Positions 46,210 through 55,070 are shown, counted from the stretch's first letter. The stretch: 64,000 nucleotides of DNA from PFJX01 sp964542455 (GCA_964542455.1 CAZIUC010000008.1:62001-126000), one strand, 5' to 3'. Numbers and translations: made by a program. Notes: generated by a model not told the origin, from the letters alone.

Positions 46210-49200
46210 CGGGCCAGGTGTTGCCACCAAGGTTGCCACCCTCGTTTTGCGTGAGCAGAGTGGAGCCGCGCTTGCCGCCGCCGGAAAGAATACCGGCGCC
46301 GGCGGGAACCGGGTCGTCCACCACCACCCAGCCCATGTCGTCGCGCGCTTCTATGGTCAGGCGCACGCGCAGGACATCGCCCCGGCTCCATTTGCCCGGG
46401 GTTTTCTGGTCGATGGGAACCAACTCGCGGCTGACGCTGTAGCCGCGTGAGACCGGCTCACGCAACGGCACGGCGGCCAGGGTGGTGACGCTGACATAGG
46501 GCTCGCCCTGGCCTTCGTGTTTGATATGCAGGGTGGCGGAGTCGGAAGTCAGCGGCAGGAAGGCGGTGGCGCCCTTGGGAAAGGCGTTCCAGTCGATCAG
46601 GCGGCCTTCCTTGCCCAGCACCACGGTGCTTTTTCCCGTCGGCTTCACCGCCTCGAAGCGCTGCTGATAGCGCTCCAGCGCCAGCGTGCCCCAGGCGTTG
46701 GCGCTGGTGGTATTCCAGCGCCCATCCTGCTGCCGCGCCAATACGCCGGCGGCGAGCTTGGGCAGACGTTCCTTCCAGGCCGGCTCGTCGACCAGCGCGA
46801 GCAGCGCGCGCAGGGCGTTGTTGTCGGCGGTAGTCATCATCCACCAGAGGCCGTCGCCGGCTTCCGTGCTGAAGTTGAGGCGGCGTCCAGTCAAGGTGAA
46901 GCGGCTCTCCAGGGCCGCGTAGGATTCTTGCAACAAGGCATCGCGCCGCGCCAGCGTGGGCGCGCGCTTGAGGATGCCGATCCAGTCGATCAGCGCCGAA
47001 CTGGCCCAGAGTCGGGGTTCCGGTTTGACGGTGGCGATCAACGCCGGGGTCGCCTTGCCGCCGCGCGACAGGGCTTCCAGGGCGGCGAGGCGTTGCACCG
47101 GGCCGGCGCTTTGGCCAACCCCGGTTACTTCCCAGGCGCCGTGTCGGGTTTCCAGCTTGCCGGCGACATAGTCCGCGAGGGCGTTTTCCATGCGCGTCCG
47201 ACTATCCAGCGGCAGATTCCAGCCGGCTTCATGGGCGATGGACAGCACATAAGCGGTGAGCGCCACGCTACCCTCTCCGTCACCGGGGAAGAAGTTGAGC
47301 AAGCCATTCCCGGCCTGATACGTCGGCAGATTGGCCAGCAGCGCCTGCCAGGCGGCTTGATCGCGGGTGGCGATGGCTTTCGAGACTTTCTGCTCCAGGC
47401 AGGCATAGGGGTAGCGGCGCATGTAGTCACGCAGCATCGTCTGGCCGTCGACCAGGCTGGCGGCCAGGGTGGTGCGCAGTTCGCCACTTCCTGGCAACGC
47501 CTCGGCTGGGGCGGCGACCGGCAATTCGAGTTTGTTTTCCACCCGATACAGGGCCGATGACTGCACGCGCACCGGCACGGCATCGCGCACCACCTGCTTC
47601 GCCTTGAGCGCGTCACGGCCCTTGCCGCCCACCTCGACGGCGTTGAACGTCCACTCCAGGCTGTCGCCGCGTTCCGGCACGCTGACCGGCCAGGCCAGTT
47701 CCCGGCTTTCCCCGGCGGCGAGGCGAGCGCTTTGCGCCGGCAGGGCGTTCAAGCCGGCGGCGCCGCCACTCACCTCGACCCGCATCCAGCGCTCGCTGCC
47801 GTTGCGCACCGTGACATGGGCTTGCACACGATCGCCTTCGCGCAGCACTGGCGGCAGGCCGGATATGAGCTGCAAATCCTGGGTGGAACGGATGGCGGTC
47901 TTGCCATCGCCGAAGCGGGTTTCCGAAGCGGCGATGGCGACGATGCGGAATGAGGTCAGGCTGTCGTTCAGCGGCACCTCGACGCTGGCTTCGCCATTCG
48001 CATCCAGCGCCACGCTGTCTTGCCAGAACAGCAGGGTGTCGAACAACTCGCGCGTCGGCAGCTTGCCGCCACCGCCGCCCGCCGGCAGGGCCTTCTTGCC
48101 GTAGTGGCGTTTGCCGGTGACCTGCATCTGCGCGGTGAAGGTGTGCACGGCATAACCGCGCTCGGCCATCATCGCCTCCAGCAGTTTCCAGCTTTCGTTG
48201 GGGGCGAGTTCCAGCAGACCCTCATCGACGGCAACCAGCGTCACCTCGGTGCCGGCCGGCGGCGCCTTGCCTTCCGGCGTGCGCACCTTGACCTTCACCC
48301 TGGCCTTTTCACGAATCTGGTAACTGGCGTGGTCGGCCTGAACGTCCACATTCAACTGGTGCGCCTGCCGCCCCACCTCGATGCCGGCGATGCCGAGCTT
48401 GAACGAGGGGCGTCCGAGATCGACCAGTGCGGTAGGCTTGATGTCGTCATTGCGGCCGCGCACCACCAAAGCGGAAACGAAGACGTTGGGCGCCCAGCCG
48501 GCCTTGACCGGAATGTCCAGCACCGGCGCCTTGCCGGACAGCGTGACCACGCGCGCATCGAGCACGCCCTCGCGCTCCACGGTGACCAGCGCGGTGGCAT
48601 TGCGGAAGGGCATGCGCGCCTGGAAGCGCGCGGTCTGGCCCGGTTCGTAGTGTTTCTTCTCCGGGATCAGGTCGATACGGTCGTGGTTGTCCTGGGCGAA
48701 CACCCATTCATCCTTGCCCGCCACCCAGTAGCTGTGCGTGGTCTTGGCGATACGCCCCTGGGCGTCGCGCGCCGTCGCGGTAATCAGAACTTCGCCGCCC
48801 TGCTCTGTCCGCGCGGTGCAACTGAACCGGCCTTTCTCGTCGGTCTTGCCCGCGCAGGATTCAGGCAGGGCGGTTTCCCGTGTTTCGTTGCGATAGCCAT
48901 AGAAGCCGCCGGCCAGGCGCTCGCGATAACCGAAGGTCTGGCGCAGTTTCTGGCTCACTTCCACCGGCACACCGGCGAGCGGACGGCCTTGCGGATCGAG
49001 CGCCTGGAAAACCAGGGTGTGGCGCGTGCCGGCGCGCGCCCAGTCGCCCTTCTTCAGGCCCAGCACCACATTGGCCGGCCACCAGGGGGTGGTGCCGCTC
49101 ACGGTCTGGATTTCACCATTGGGGTCGGCGTATTCCAGTTCCACGCGCAGTTTGTGCGGCATGGCCAGGCTGGGGATGCCGGCGACCTTGCCGCGAGCCA

Positions 49201-51625
49201 CGCCACCCGCGTCCAGCTTGAGGTCGGTCGCCGCCAGGGCGACGGATTCGCCCTCCTCTCTGCCCTGATCCGTATCGTGCCGTTCAGCAAAGTCATAGTC
49301 GTCGTAGCCGGGGAACTCGACGTTGAAACGCGGTTCCAGTTGCGCGCGCAGTTTCACCGCCAGGTTCTTCGCGCCACCGCCGTTGAGGTAGCTCACGGCG
49401 AGGTCGTATTCCGCCACCTCGGTCGCCAACAGCGCCGGCCGCACCGAGTCGACGCTGGCCTTCATCAGCGGCACGCGGAAATCGCCGACGCTGAAGGCGC
49501 CGGAATCCAGGCCGTCGAGATATTGCAATTCGGCCGGGTCGCTCTCGGGTTTGATCTCCTTGTCCACCAGGCGCAAACGGTAATCGCCGCGCTTCGCCCC
49601 TTCCGGCACTTTCCAGATGGACGCGGCCGCGCCGTTCTTCCAGGCCAACGGCAGGAACCAGCGCTGATTGCTGGCGCCGTGTTCGATCACCAAGGTGCGT
49701 GGCGGTTTCGCGGAATAAGACAGGCCGTAGGCTTGCCGGTCGCGCAGGAAATGCTTCATGTGCACCGTGTCGCCGGGGCGGAACAACACGCGGTCGAGCA
49801 CGCTGTGCGCGATCCGCTTGTCGCTGTTCCATTCACTCGGCAAGCCGAAACGCCAGGTTTCGATGCCTTCATCCCAGTCGGAAAAAGCGAAGCTCATGTC
49901 GTCGCCGACGCGCGCGCTGACCATCAGCGGGCAGCCCCACTGCGCGTTGCGCGGGTCGGGCAGGCCGCGCGGAATCAGCGCCATGCCCTGGTTGTCGGTC
50001 GTGGCCTCGACATAGAGACGACCCTTGCAATCACGCACCGCCATCTTCGCGCCGGCCACTGGCGTGCCCAGATCCAGGCGTGTCACCCAGGCCAGCGAGG
50101 CACCCGCGCCCCATTTGAAATGCACGCCGAGATTGGTGACCAGGGCGGTGGTGCGCACGAACATGGGGATGTTCTGGTCGAGCAACGATTTGCCCAGATA
50201 TTTGCTTTCCGCTTCCACCACATAGAAGCCCGGCTGTTCCAGAGGCACGCCCACCACTTCAAACGCCCGCGCGCCGTTGGGCTTGGGCAGGGCGCGCTCC
50301 ACCACGCCCGCTTCCCAGTTGCCGAGCAATTGCGCGTGGCGCGTTTCCGGGTAGCGCCTGAGTTGCTGGTCGAATTCCGGGTGATCGATCTTCTTCACCC
50401 GCGCCCGCCAATCGAGGATGGCGGCATCGTCCGTCACCCGCGCCCAGCGCACCTTGGCCGCCGTTCCGCCCTCCGCGCCCGGTTCCAGATTGCGCACGGT
50501 GAGCGGCAACAGACCGCCGGTGGCCCGTTCTATGATGCCGAAATCCCCCGAGAACTTGGCCAGGGGCGGGTTGTCGGCCAAACGAAAACTCAGCGGAAAG
50601 CGTTCCGCGTTGACCAGGGCGCGGCCCTTGTCATCGGCCAGATTGGCGGGCAATGCCAGGGTCAGGTCGGCCCTGGCCGGGAACGGGCCGGGGAAGACCA
50701 CGCTGTCGTCGCTGGCGGCCGGCTGCGCGGCCTTCTCCCGCGCATAGCTTTTGCCCTTGGCATCCTTCAGCGTGATCTTGTCGAGATGCTCGCGCGGTAC
50801 TGGCGCGGTGAATTCCAGACGAATGGGCGTCAGCGGCATGCAGCCGGCCTTGGCGTTTTCCTTCTGGCAACGCATGCGCGAACTGAAGTGGTCGCGCACG
50901 CTGAAGGTCAGGCGCTGATCGTCCGGGTTGCTCTGGCCGGAAGCCGTGGCGACACCCGCGCCCCAGACCAGGTCGAGTCGGGCATTGGCCGGCAGGGTGC
51001 GGCCGCATTGCACCAGTTCCAGACGCGGGTCGGCGTCCGGTGAATTGCCCTCCCAGGTTGCGTTCATGTCATCCAGACGCGGCTTGAGCTGCGCCAGCAG
51101 ACGCGCGCGCTCATTTCCGGTAATTCGCTTCACCGGCACCTGTTCATGGATGCCCTGGATTTCGCAACGCACCTGGGCAAGCACGCTCTCGGGCAATGCC
51201 GAGGCGTTGAGGAACAAGACGAAAGCTTGATCCTCGTCCACCGTCTGCGTGGCATACGGCAAACTCCATTGCACGCGCGGCCCGGCGACAGAGAAGGCAT
51301 ATTCCGGCGTCGCCTCCACCTTCTCACCGGCCAGCGTCGCCAGGCCGGCACGCGGCAGGAAACGGCACGGTTCGCCGGCTTTCAGCGCGCCTTGCAGGTC
51401 ATACACCCAGGTGCGTTCATCCGCCCAGTAACCGTTGCCCGGCACGCCGCATTCCACGCGGAAGGGCGATGCCGCATCGCTCACCCCCAGCGGTGCCATC
51501 GGCGCGGAGAAACGCGCCTGCGCCTGGCGCGCTTCGAGTTGTTCACCCTGTGGTGTAAAGCTTTCCAAACTGGCGGCGGCAGAGAAACCGGACCAGATGG
51601 CGAGTAGAAAACCCAGCTTGTTCAT
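46016..51625 (-). CDS. Alpha-2-macroglobulin family protein (YfaS/YfhM-like)
   Basis: A 1869-residue envelope protein with a non-lipoprotein signal peptide (MNKLGFLLAIWSGFSAAA). Domains of the bacterial alpha-2-macroglobulin type follow, including an MG2-like region (RDRQAYGLSYSAKPP), the bait region with the SYWVAGKDEWVF stretch, and the thioester motif YACLEQKVSKAI with C1409 and its Q. The C-terminus is the receptor-like domain that is duplicated at 42461. These proteins trap proteases and usually pair with PBP1C; no pbpC is visible here. The start at 51625 is chosen from the signal peptide; the 13 upstream codons are not a signal. Larger than E. coli YfhM (1653). Confidence 0.92.
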   Translation of the reverse strand: MNKLGFLLAIWSGFSAAASLESFTPQGEQLEARQAQARFSAPMAPLGVSDAASPFRVECGVPGNGYWADERTWVYDLQGALKAGEPCRFLPRAGLATLAGEKVEATPEYAFSVAGPRVQWSLPYATQTVDEDQAFVLFLNASALPESVLAQVRCEIQGIHEQVPVKRITGNERARLLAQLKPRLDDMNATWEGNSPDADPRLELVQCGRTLPANARLDLVWGAGVATASGQSNPDDQRLTFSVRDHFSSRMRCQKENAKAGCMPLTPIRLEFTAPVPREHLDKITLKDAKGKSYAREKAAQPAASDDSVVFPGPFPARADLTLALPANLADDKGRALVNAERFPLSFRLADNPPLAKFSGDFGIIERATGGLLPLTVRNLEPGAEGGTAAKVRWARVTDDAAILDWRARVKKIDHPEFDQQLRRYPETRHAQLLGNWEAGVVERALPKPNGARAFEVVGVPLEQPGFYVVEAESKYLGKSLLDQNIPMFVRTTALVTNLGVHFKWGAGASLAWVTRLDLGTPVAGAKMAVRDCKGRLYVEATTDNQGMALIPRGLPDPRNAQWGCPLMVSARVGDDMSFAFSDWDEGIETWRFGLPSEWNSDKRIAHSVLDRVLFRPGDTVHMKHFLRDRQAYGLSYSAKPPRTLVIEHGASNQRWFLPLAWKNGAAASIWKVPEGAKRGDYRLRLVDKEIKPESDPAELQYLDGLDSGAFSVGDFRVPLMKASVDSVRPALLATEVAEYDLAVSYLNGGGAKNLAVKLRAQLEPRFNVEFPGYDDYDFAERHDTDQGREEGESVALAATDLKLDAGGVARGKVAGIPSLAMPHKLRVELEYADPNGEIQTVSGTTPWWPANVVLGLKKGDWARAGTRHTLVFQALDPQGRPLAGVPVEVSQKLRQTFGYRERLAGGFYGYRNETRETALPESCAGKTDEKGRFSCTARTEQGGEVLITATARDAQGRIAKTTHSYWVAGKDEWVFAQDNHDRIDLIPEKKHYEPGQTARFQARMPFRNATALVTVEREGVLDARVVTLSGKAPVLDIPVKAGWAPNVFVSALVVRGRNDDIKPTALVDLGRPSFKLGIAGIEVGRQAHQLNVDVQADHASYQIREKARVKVKVRTPEGKAPPAGTEVTLVAVDEGLLELAPNESWKLLEAMMAERGYAVHTFTAQMQVTGKRHYGKKALPAGGGGGKLPTRELFDTLLFWQDSVALDANGEASVEVPLNDSLTSFRIVAIAASETRFGDGKTAIRSTQDLQLISGLPPVLREGDRVQAHVTVRNGSERWMRVEVSGGAAGLNALPAQSARLAAGESRELAWPVSVPERGDSLEWTFNAVEVGGKGRDALKAKQVVRDAVPVRVQSSALYRVENKLELPVAAPAEALPGSGELRTTLAASLVDGQTMLRDYMRRYPYACLEQKVSKAIATRDQAAWQALLANLPTYQAGNGLLNFFPGDGEGSVALTAYVLSIAHEAGWNLPLDSRTRMENALADYVAGKLETRHGAWEVTGVGQSAGPVQRLAALEALSRGGKATPALIATVKPEPRLWASSALIDWIGILKRAPTLARRDALLQESYAALESRFTLTGRRLNFSTEAGDGLWWMMTTADNNALRALLALVDEPAWKERLPKLAAGVLARQQDGRWNTTSANAWGTLALERYQQRFEAVKPTGKSTVVLGKEGRLIDWNAFPKGATAFLPLTSDSATLHIKHEGQGEPYVSVTTLAAVPLREPVSRGYSVSRELVPIDQKTPGKWSRGDVLRVRLTIEARDDMGWVVVDDPVPAGAGILSGGGKRGSTLLTQNEGGNLGGNTWPAWQERLFDSYRAYYEWLPRGRHTAEYTLRLNNDGAYNLPPTRVEAMYAPEMFGEVPNGVFEIGK

Positions 51626-51745
51626 GATGACTCCCGACCCCGGATGGATGCGTAATTCTGGCATTGATGCGCCACCAGATTCTGTGCATTAAAGAAAAGC
51701 GCCATTCAGCTCGATATTGCATGCACACGCTTTTCGGAGAACACG

Positions 51746-52588
51746 ATGGCGGGTCATGACTGGTGGGGCGCGCCACAATGGGCGGCGTTCCTGGAATACA
51801 AGGAGTTGCCGATCAAGGCGGCCAGCAAGGCCGCGCTCGCGACTCTGGAAGAAGGCGGCGAAGAAAATCTCTCCGGCCACCAATATGCCGCTTTGCTGTT
51901 GGGTGACCCGCTACTCGCGCTCAGGCTGTTGCGCGAAGCCAACCGCCGCTTGCCGCGCCGCCTGGCGCGCGACATCACCACGCCGCTGGGTATCCTGATG
52001 GCGCTGGGCACGCAGCAGTTCAAGTCTCAGATCAGAAGCGCGCCGGAAGCGGCCGAAGCCAATCAGGGTTTCATGGATGTAGAGCACCGCGCCACGCTGG
52101 GCGCGCGCATCGCCTTCGCCTGGGGCTCGTTGCACCATGATCTCGACCAGGGAGAACTGGCGCTCGCCGCGCTGCTCGCCGACGCCGGTGAAATCGAACT
52201 CTGGGCCTTCGTCCCGGAACTCCCGCTCAAAGCCCTCGACGAACTCCATGCCGGCCGCGCCAGCCGCAGCGACCAGGCGCAACGCCAGGCTTGCGGCTTC
52301 GCCTTCCGCGATTTGAGCCTGGAATTGATCGAGCGCGGTGGATTGCCGCCCTTGATCAAGCAACTCATCCGCGGCGACGACGGACTGCGCGCGCGACTCG
52401 CCCGCCTCGCCGTCGACGCCGGCCGCCATCTCAGCTACGGCCGCGATGATCCCGCCCTGCCCCACGACCTGATCGCCGCCGCGCGACTCACCCACGCCCC
52501 GCTCGCAACCGTGGCGCAAGGACTCCCTTCCCTGACGGAAGAAGAACGGGAAATAGTGTTGCAAAAAGCCACCATGCTCTCAGAATAA
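51746..52588 (+). CDS. HDOD-domain signalling protein
   Basis: A 280-residue protein with the HDOD pattern: WAAFLEYKELPIKAASKAAL near the N-terminus, then YAALLLGDPLLALRLLREANRR and IAFAWGSLHHD. HDOD is an HD-related fold lacking most catalytic metal residues and is used in regulation of c-di-GMP and stress signalling. Only one HDOD copy is obvious. The start at 51746 overlaps no gene; it is divergent from the alpha-2-macroglobulin gene. Confidence 0.85.
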   Translation: MAGHDWWGAPQWAAFLEYKELPIKAASKAALATLEEGGEENLSGHQYAALLLGDPLLALRLLREANRRLPRRLARDITTPLGILMALGTQQFKSQIRSAPEAAEANQGFMDVEHRATLGARIAFAWGSLHHDLDQGELALAALLADAGEIELWAFVPELPLKALDELHAGRASRSDQAQRQACGFAFRDLSLELIERGGLPPLIKQLIRGDDGLRARLARLAVDAGRHLSYGRDDPALPHDLIAAARLTHAPLATVAQGLPSLTEEEREIVLQKATMLSE

Positions 52589-52602
52589 GTCTAAATAGAT
52601 AC

Positions 52603-52631
52603 TTGACCTATTAGGTCGGGTATTGTAAAGT
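52603..52631 (+). promoter_or_regulatory. Promoter with operator-like palindrome upstream of dsrC1
   Basis: TTGACC (52603-52608) and TAAAGT (52626-52631) are 17 bases apart, a sigma-70-like arrangement. A perfect palindrome GACCTATTAGGTC (52605-52617) overlaps the -35 and could be a repressor or activator site. The palindrome is about 75 bases upstream of the dsrC1 ATG. Confidence 0.5.
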
Positions 52632-52693
52632 CCAGCCATCCCGCAGTTGCGGCACTTAGTTGCGTTAATAACCTGCTGAAGAGAGGAAACATC

Positions 52694-53026
52694 ATGGATC
52701 TGGAAATCAATGGAAGGATGGTCGAGACCGACCCCGAGGGCTATCTGGCCAACCTGGGCGACTGGGCCGAGGACGTGGCCGAGTTTCTGGCGGGTCAAGA
52801 CAAGCTGACACTGGAAGACAACCATTGGAAAATCATTCGCTATATGCGCGACTACTTCAATGAGTACGGCACGGCGCCCAACCTGCGCATCCTGCAGAAA
52901 GGCCTGAAGGAAGAATTCGGCAGCGAATGGGGCGACAAGAAATTCCTGTTCGACCTGTTCCCCTACGGCCCCGCCAAGCAGGCCGGCCGCTACGCCGGCA
53001 CCCCGAAGCCGACCGGCTGCGTTTAA
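52694..53026 (+). CDS. DsrC/TusE-family sulfur carrier, only C-terminal cysteine
   Basis: A 110-residue cytoplasmic DsrC/TusE-family protein. It follows the family along its length (EINGRMVETDPEGYLANLGDW, LTLEDNHWKIIRYMRDYF, LFDLFPYGPAKQAGRYAGTP) and ends PTGCV, so the C-terminal cysteine (C109) is present. In dissimilatory DsrC a second cysteine lies 11 residues earlier (KQACRFAG in Allochromatium); here that position (98) is glycine. It is therefore TusE-like in cysteine content but has the DsrC PKPTGCV tail. In sulfur oxidisers such proteins shuttle persulfide sulfur. GAGAGGAAAC precedes the ATG. Confidence 0.9.
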   Translation: MDLEINGRMVETDPEGYLANLGDWAEDVAEFLAGQDKLTLEDNHWKIIRYMRDYFNEYGTAPNLRILQKGLKEEFGSEWGDKKFLFDLFPYGPAKQAGRYAGTPKPTGCV

Positions 53027-53048
53027 TACCACGTCAGGTAGTACACTT

Positions 53049-53080
53049 GCCCCAGCCTCCCCCTGGGGCATTTTTCTTTT
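53049..53080 (+). terminator. Intrinsic terminator of dsrC1
   Basis: Stem GCCCCAG/CTGGGGC with a 7-base C-rich loop is followed by ATTTTTCTTTT. It lies 23 bases after the dsrC1 stop. Confidence 0.9.
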
Positions 53081-53088
53081 CGCTGACC

Positions 53089-53376
53089 ATGAAAAAACTA
53101 CTGATCCTTTCCCTCCTTCTTTGCACCGGCCAGGCATTGGCGTTTCCCTGGTACTCCTCCGGAGACAACGTGCGCGGCGCCGAGTTGATGACCCCCCAGG
53201 AGCGCAAGGAGTATGCCTCCCGGCTGCCCAACATGAAGTCGATGGACGAATGCCGCACCTTCATGAACGCGCACAACCTGGAACTGGACAAACGCGCCAA
53301 GGAGCGTGGCATGATCCTGCCGCCGATTTCCGGCGACCCCTGTGTGGTGATGAAGACGTTCGGGCGGATCAAGTAA
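53089..53376 (+). CDS. Small periplasmic protein between two DsrC paralogs
   Basis: A 95-residue protein with a clean signal peptide (MKKLLILSLLLCTGQALA). The mature part starts FPWYSSGDNVRGAELMTPQERKEY and has two conserved-looking cysteines (DECRTF, GDPCVVM) plus the basic region AKERGMILPPI. I do not recognise a named family, though the pattern is conserved-looking. Its position between dsrC1 and the convergent dsrC2 suggests a sulfur-related periplasmic role, which is inference. Confidence 0.65.
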   Translation: MKKLLILSLLLCTGQALAFPWYSSGDNVRGAELMTPQERKEYASRLPNMKSMDECRTFMNAHNLELDKRAKERGMILPPISGDPCVVMKTFGRIK

Positions 53377-53388
53377 AGCCGGCGCCTT

Positions 53389-53424
53389 GAATGAAAACGG
53401 CCCCTTCCGGGGCCGTTTTCATTC
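53389..53424. terminator. Bidirectional terminator between convergent genes
   Basis: A perfect 16-bp stem with a 4-base loop: GAATGAAAACGGCCCC pairs with GGGGCCGTTTTCATTC, with A-run and T-run on the outer sides. It terminates both the small periplasmic gene and the dsrC2 gene. Confidence 0.92.
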
Positions 53425-53434
53425 CCTGAAACAT

Positions 53435-53800
53435 TCAGTGCGAAGTGCCGAATGAAAGATCGGCATTGCCCGCCGGTGTCGGCAGGCCGGCCAGATGGCA
53501 GCCTTGGGTGACCGGGCCATGCGGGAAGAGTTGATAGAGGTATTTGCGTCCGCCTTGCTCCATATAGGCCTCTTCCATATTGCGTAGCAGACTGCGCGCA
53601 TTGGCATCGGGGCCGCACTCGGCGAAGTGGTCGCGCAGATAGCAGATCACATCCATGTGCGCATCGGACAGTTCCAGGCCTTCTTCATGCGCGGCCTTGC
53701 GCGCCATATCTTCGCTCCAGGGATCCAGATCGCTGAGAAACGCATCCGCATCGCAGGGAGCCATTGTTTCGGCGGCGACCAGTTTATTGATGTCCAGCAT
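53435..53800 (-). CDS. DsrC/TusE-family paralog, only upstream cysteine
   Basis: A 121-residue protein of the DsrC/TusE family, more divergent than dsrC1: DPWSEDMARKAAHEEGLELSD, MDVICYLRDHFAECG and YLYQLFPHGPVTQGCHLAGLP. It retains the upstream cysteine (C101), but the residue 11 later is N112, and the usual PTGCV end is replaced by PAGNADLSFGTSH, adding about 9 residues. The ATG at 53800 is chosen because GAGGAG is 7 bases upstream; ATGs at 53806 and 53815 are too close to it. It is convergent with the small periplasmic gene. It probably cannot form the Cys-Cys disulphide of DsrC alone. Confidence 0.85.
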   Translation of the reverse strand: MLDINKLVAAETMAPCDADAFLSDLDPWSEDMARKAAHEEGLELSDAHMDVICYLRDHFAECGPDANARSLLRNMEEAYMEQGGRKYLYQLFPHGPVTQGCHLAGLPTPAGNADLSFGTSH

Positions 53801-54004
53801 TTCCATTCTCCTCAAGTTGGCTAAAGCGGCCTTCGTACGGCCTGCTTAATGTCTAGCAAACAACTCAAGTATTGCAATAAGCATTTGTTTATACGGACTT
53901 TACAGTCTTCATAGACGGTTATCCGACGTTGCTATATTAGCAATGGCTAATACATAAACCCGGCATTCCGCCGGGAAGCCGAACCAATTTGCACGGAGGT
54001 CATC

Positions 54005-54475
54005 ATGCGCACAGGCTTACGTTTGGGAGCGATACTCCTGCTTACCCTGTCCACGATGGGTTGCTCGACCATGGTTCGCACGGCGATGGTCGACGAGCGG
54101 GCGAGTCCCTACGACATGGAGGAAACCGTCAAGGTCATTTCGGAACGCGCCCGCCAGAAAGGCTGGAACGTGGCCGAACCGAAGAAACTCGATCAGAGCA
54201 TCCGCAAACACGGTGGCCCGGTGCTGCCGCCGGTGACACTGATCGAACTGTGTGAACCGCATCATTCCGGCAAACTGCTCGCCAACGACGGTGATCGTTG
54301 GGTATCCGTGTTCATGCCCTGCACGATCAGCGTGTATCAGAAGTCCGATGGCAAGGCATATGTGGCCAACATGAAGGCCGCGAACCTGGGCGGCATGATG
54401 GGTGGCACCGTGGCTGAAGTGATGGGTGGCCCGGTGGCGGAAGCTCAGGATGAAATACTCGGGTTCCTTCCGTGA
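54005..54475 (+). CDS. DUF302-family lipoprotein
   Basis: A 156-residue protein with a lipoprotein signal (lipobox MGC, cysteine about residue 20). The mature part matches DUF302: ASPYDMEETVKVISERARQKGWNV, VTLIELCEPHHSGKLL and RWVSVFMPCTISVYQKSDGKAYV, with two conserved cysteines (ELCEP, MPCTI). The C-terminal glycine/methionine stretch GGMMGG is unusual. The family is common in sulfur-metabolising bacteria; a biochemical role is unknown. The upstream gap (53801-54004) is AT-rich and promoter-like. Confidence 0.85.
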   Translation: MRTGLRLGAILLLTLSTMGCSTMVRTAMVDERASPYDMEETVKVISERARQKGWNVAEPKKLDQSIRKHGGPVLPPVTLIELCEPHHSGKLLANDGDRWVSVFMPCTISVYQKSDGKAYVANMKAANLGGMMGGTVAEVMGGPVAEAQDEILGFLP

Positions 54476-54490
54476 CCCCGTGAACGGTGG

Positions 54491-54520
54491 TTAGTTGGGC
54501 ACGCTTCGCTTTGCCCGACC
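54491..54520. repeat. Dispersed palindrome (GTTGGGCACGCTTCGC family), copy 1
   Basis: TTAGTTGGGCACGCTTCGCT and TTGCCCGACC. The same core is at 61361-61394 as a perfect palindrome. Confidence 0.65.
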
Positions 54521-54547
54521 ATGGCTGCCGTGTGATCCGCGCGGACT

Positions 54548-55024
54548 TCACTCCGCGCGCCAATGGCCCGACTTGCCACCCAGTTTCTCCAACAGCCGAA
54601 TCGATTCGATGACCATGCCGCGATCCACCGCCTTGCACATGTCGTAGACGGTGAGCAGGGCGACGCTGGCGGCGGTGAGGGCTTCCATTTCCACGCCGGT
54701 GCGGCCGACGGTTTCCGCCGTGGCGGCGCAGTCGATGGCCGAGGCGGCTTCGTCTAGGGTGAAATCCAGCGTCACCTTGGTGAGGGCGATGGGGTGGCAG
54801 AGCGGAATCAGATCGGGAGTGCGCTTGCTGGCCATGATGCCGGCCAGTCGAGCGACGCCGATCACGTCGCCCTTCTTGGCGGCGCCATCGCGAATCATGA
54901 TGAAAGTTTCCGGCCGCATGCGGATACGGCCGGTGGCCACCGCCACGCGTCGAGTTTCCGACTTCTCGCCGACGCCCACCATCACGGCGCGGCCCTGTTC
55001 GTCAAAATGTGTAAAGTCACTCAT
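54548..55024 (-). CDS. moaC: Cyclic pyranopterin monophosphate synthase
   Basis: A 158-residue MoaC, the second enzyme of molybdenum cofactor synthesis, making cPMP. The motifs ARLAGIMASKRTPDLIPLCHPI, GVEMEALTAASVALLTVYDMCKA and KSGHW-type tail are present. Molybdenum cofactor is needed by sulfite dehydrogenases and other enzymes. The start at 55024 is divergent from bepA with only 42 bases between the start codons. No other moa gene is in the window. Confidence 0.95.
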   Translation of the reverse strand: MSDFTHFDEQGRAVMVGVGEKSETRRVAVATGRIRMRPETFIMIRDGAAKKGDVIGVARLAGIMASKRTPDLIPLCHPIALTKVTLDFTLDEAASAIDCAATAETVGRTGVEMEALTAASVALLTVYDMCKAVDRGMVIESIRLLEKLGGKSGHWRAE

Positions 55025-55070
55025 GGCGGGAGGAACCAGTGCAAAGGGGCCGTTATCATACCCGCCATGA
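55021..55070. promoter_or_regulatory. Inverted repeat across the moaC and bepA start codons
   Basis: TCATGGCGGG (55021-55030) and CCCGCCATGA (55061-55070) are perfect 10-base complements and contain the moaC start and bepA start. The 30-base spacer carries the divergent Shine-Dalgarno regions. Confidence 0.5.

Noticed and set aside
48020..51043. Open frame of 1007 codons opposite the alpha-2-macroglobulin gene
   Set aside because: Antisense shadow produced by GC bias; the sense strand has a signal peptide, thioester motif and full domain structure.
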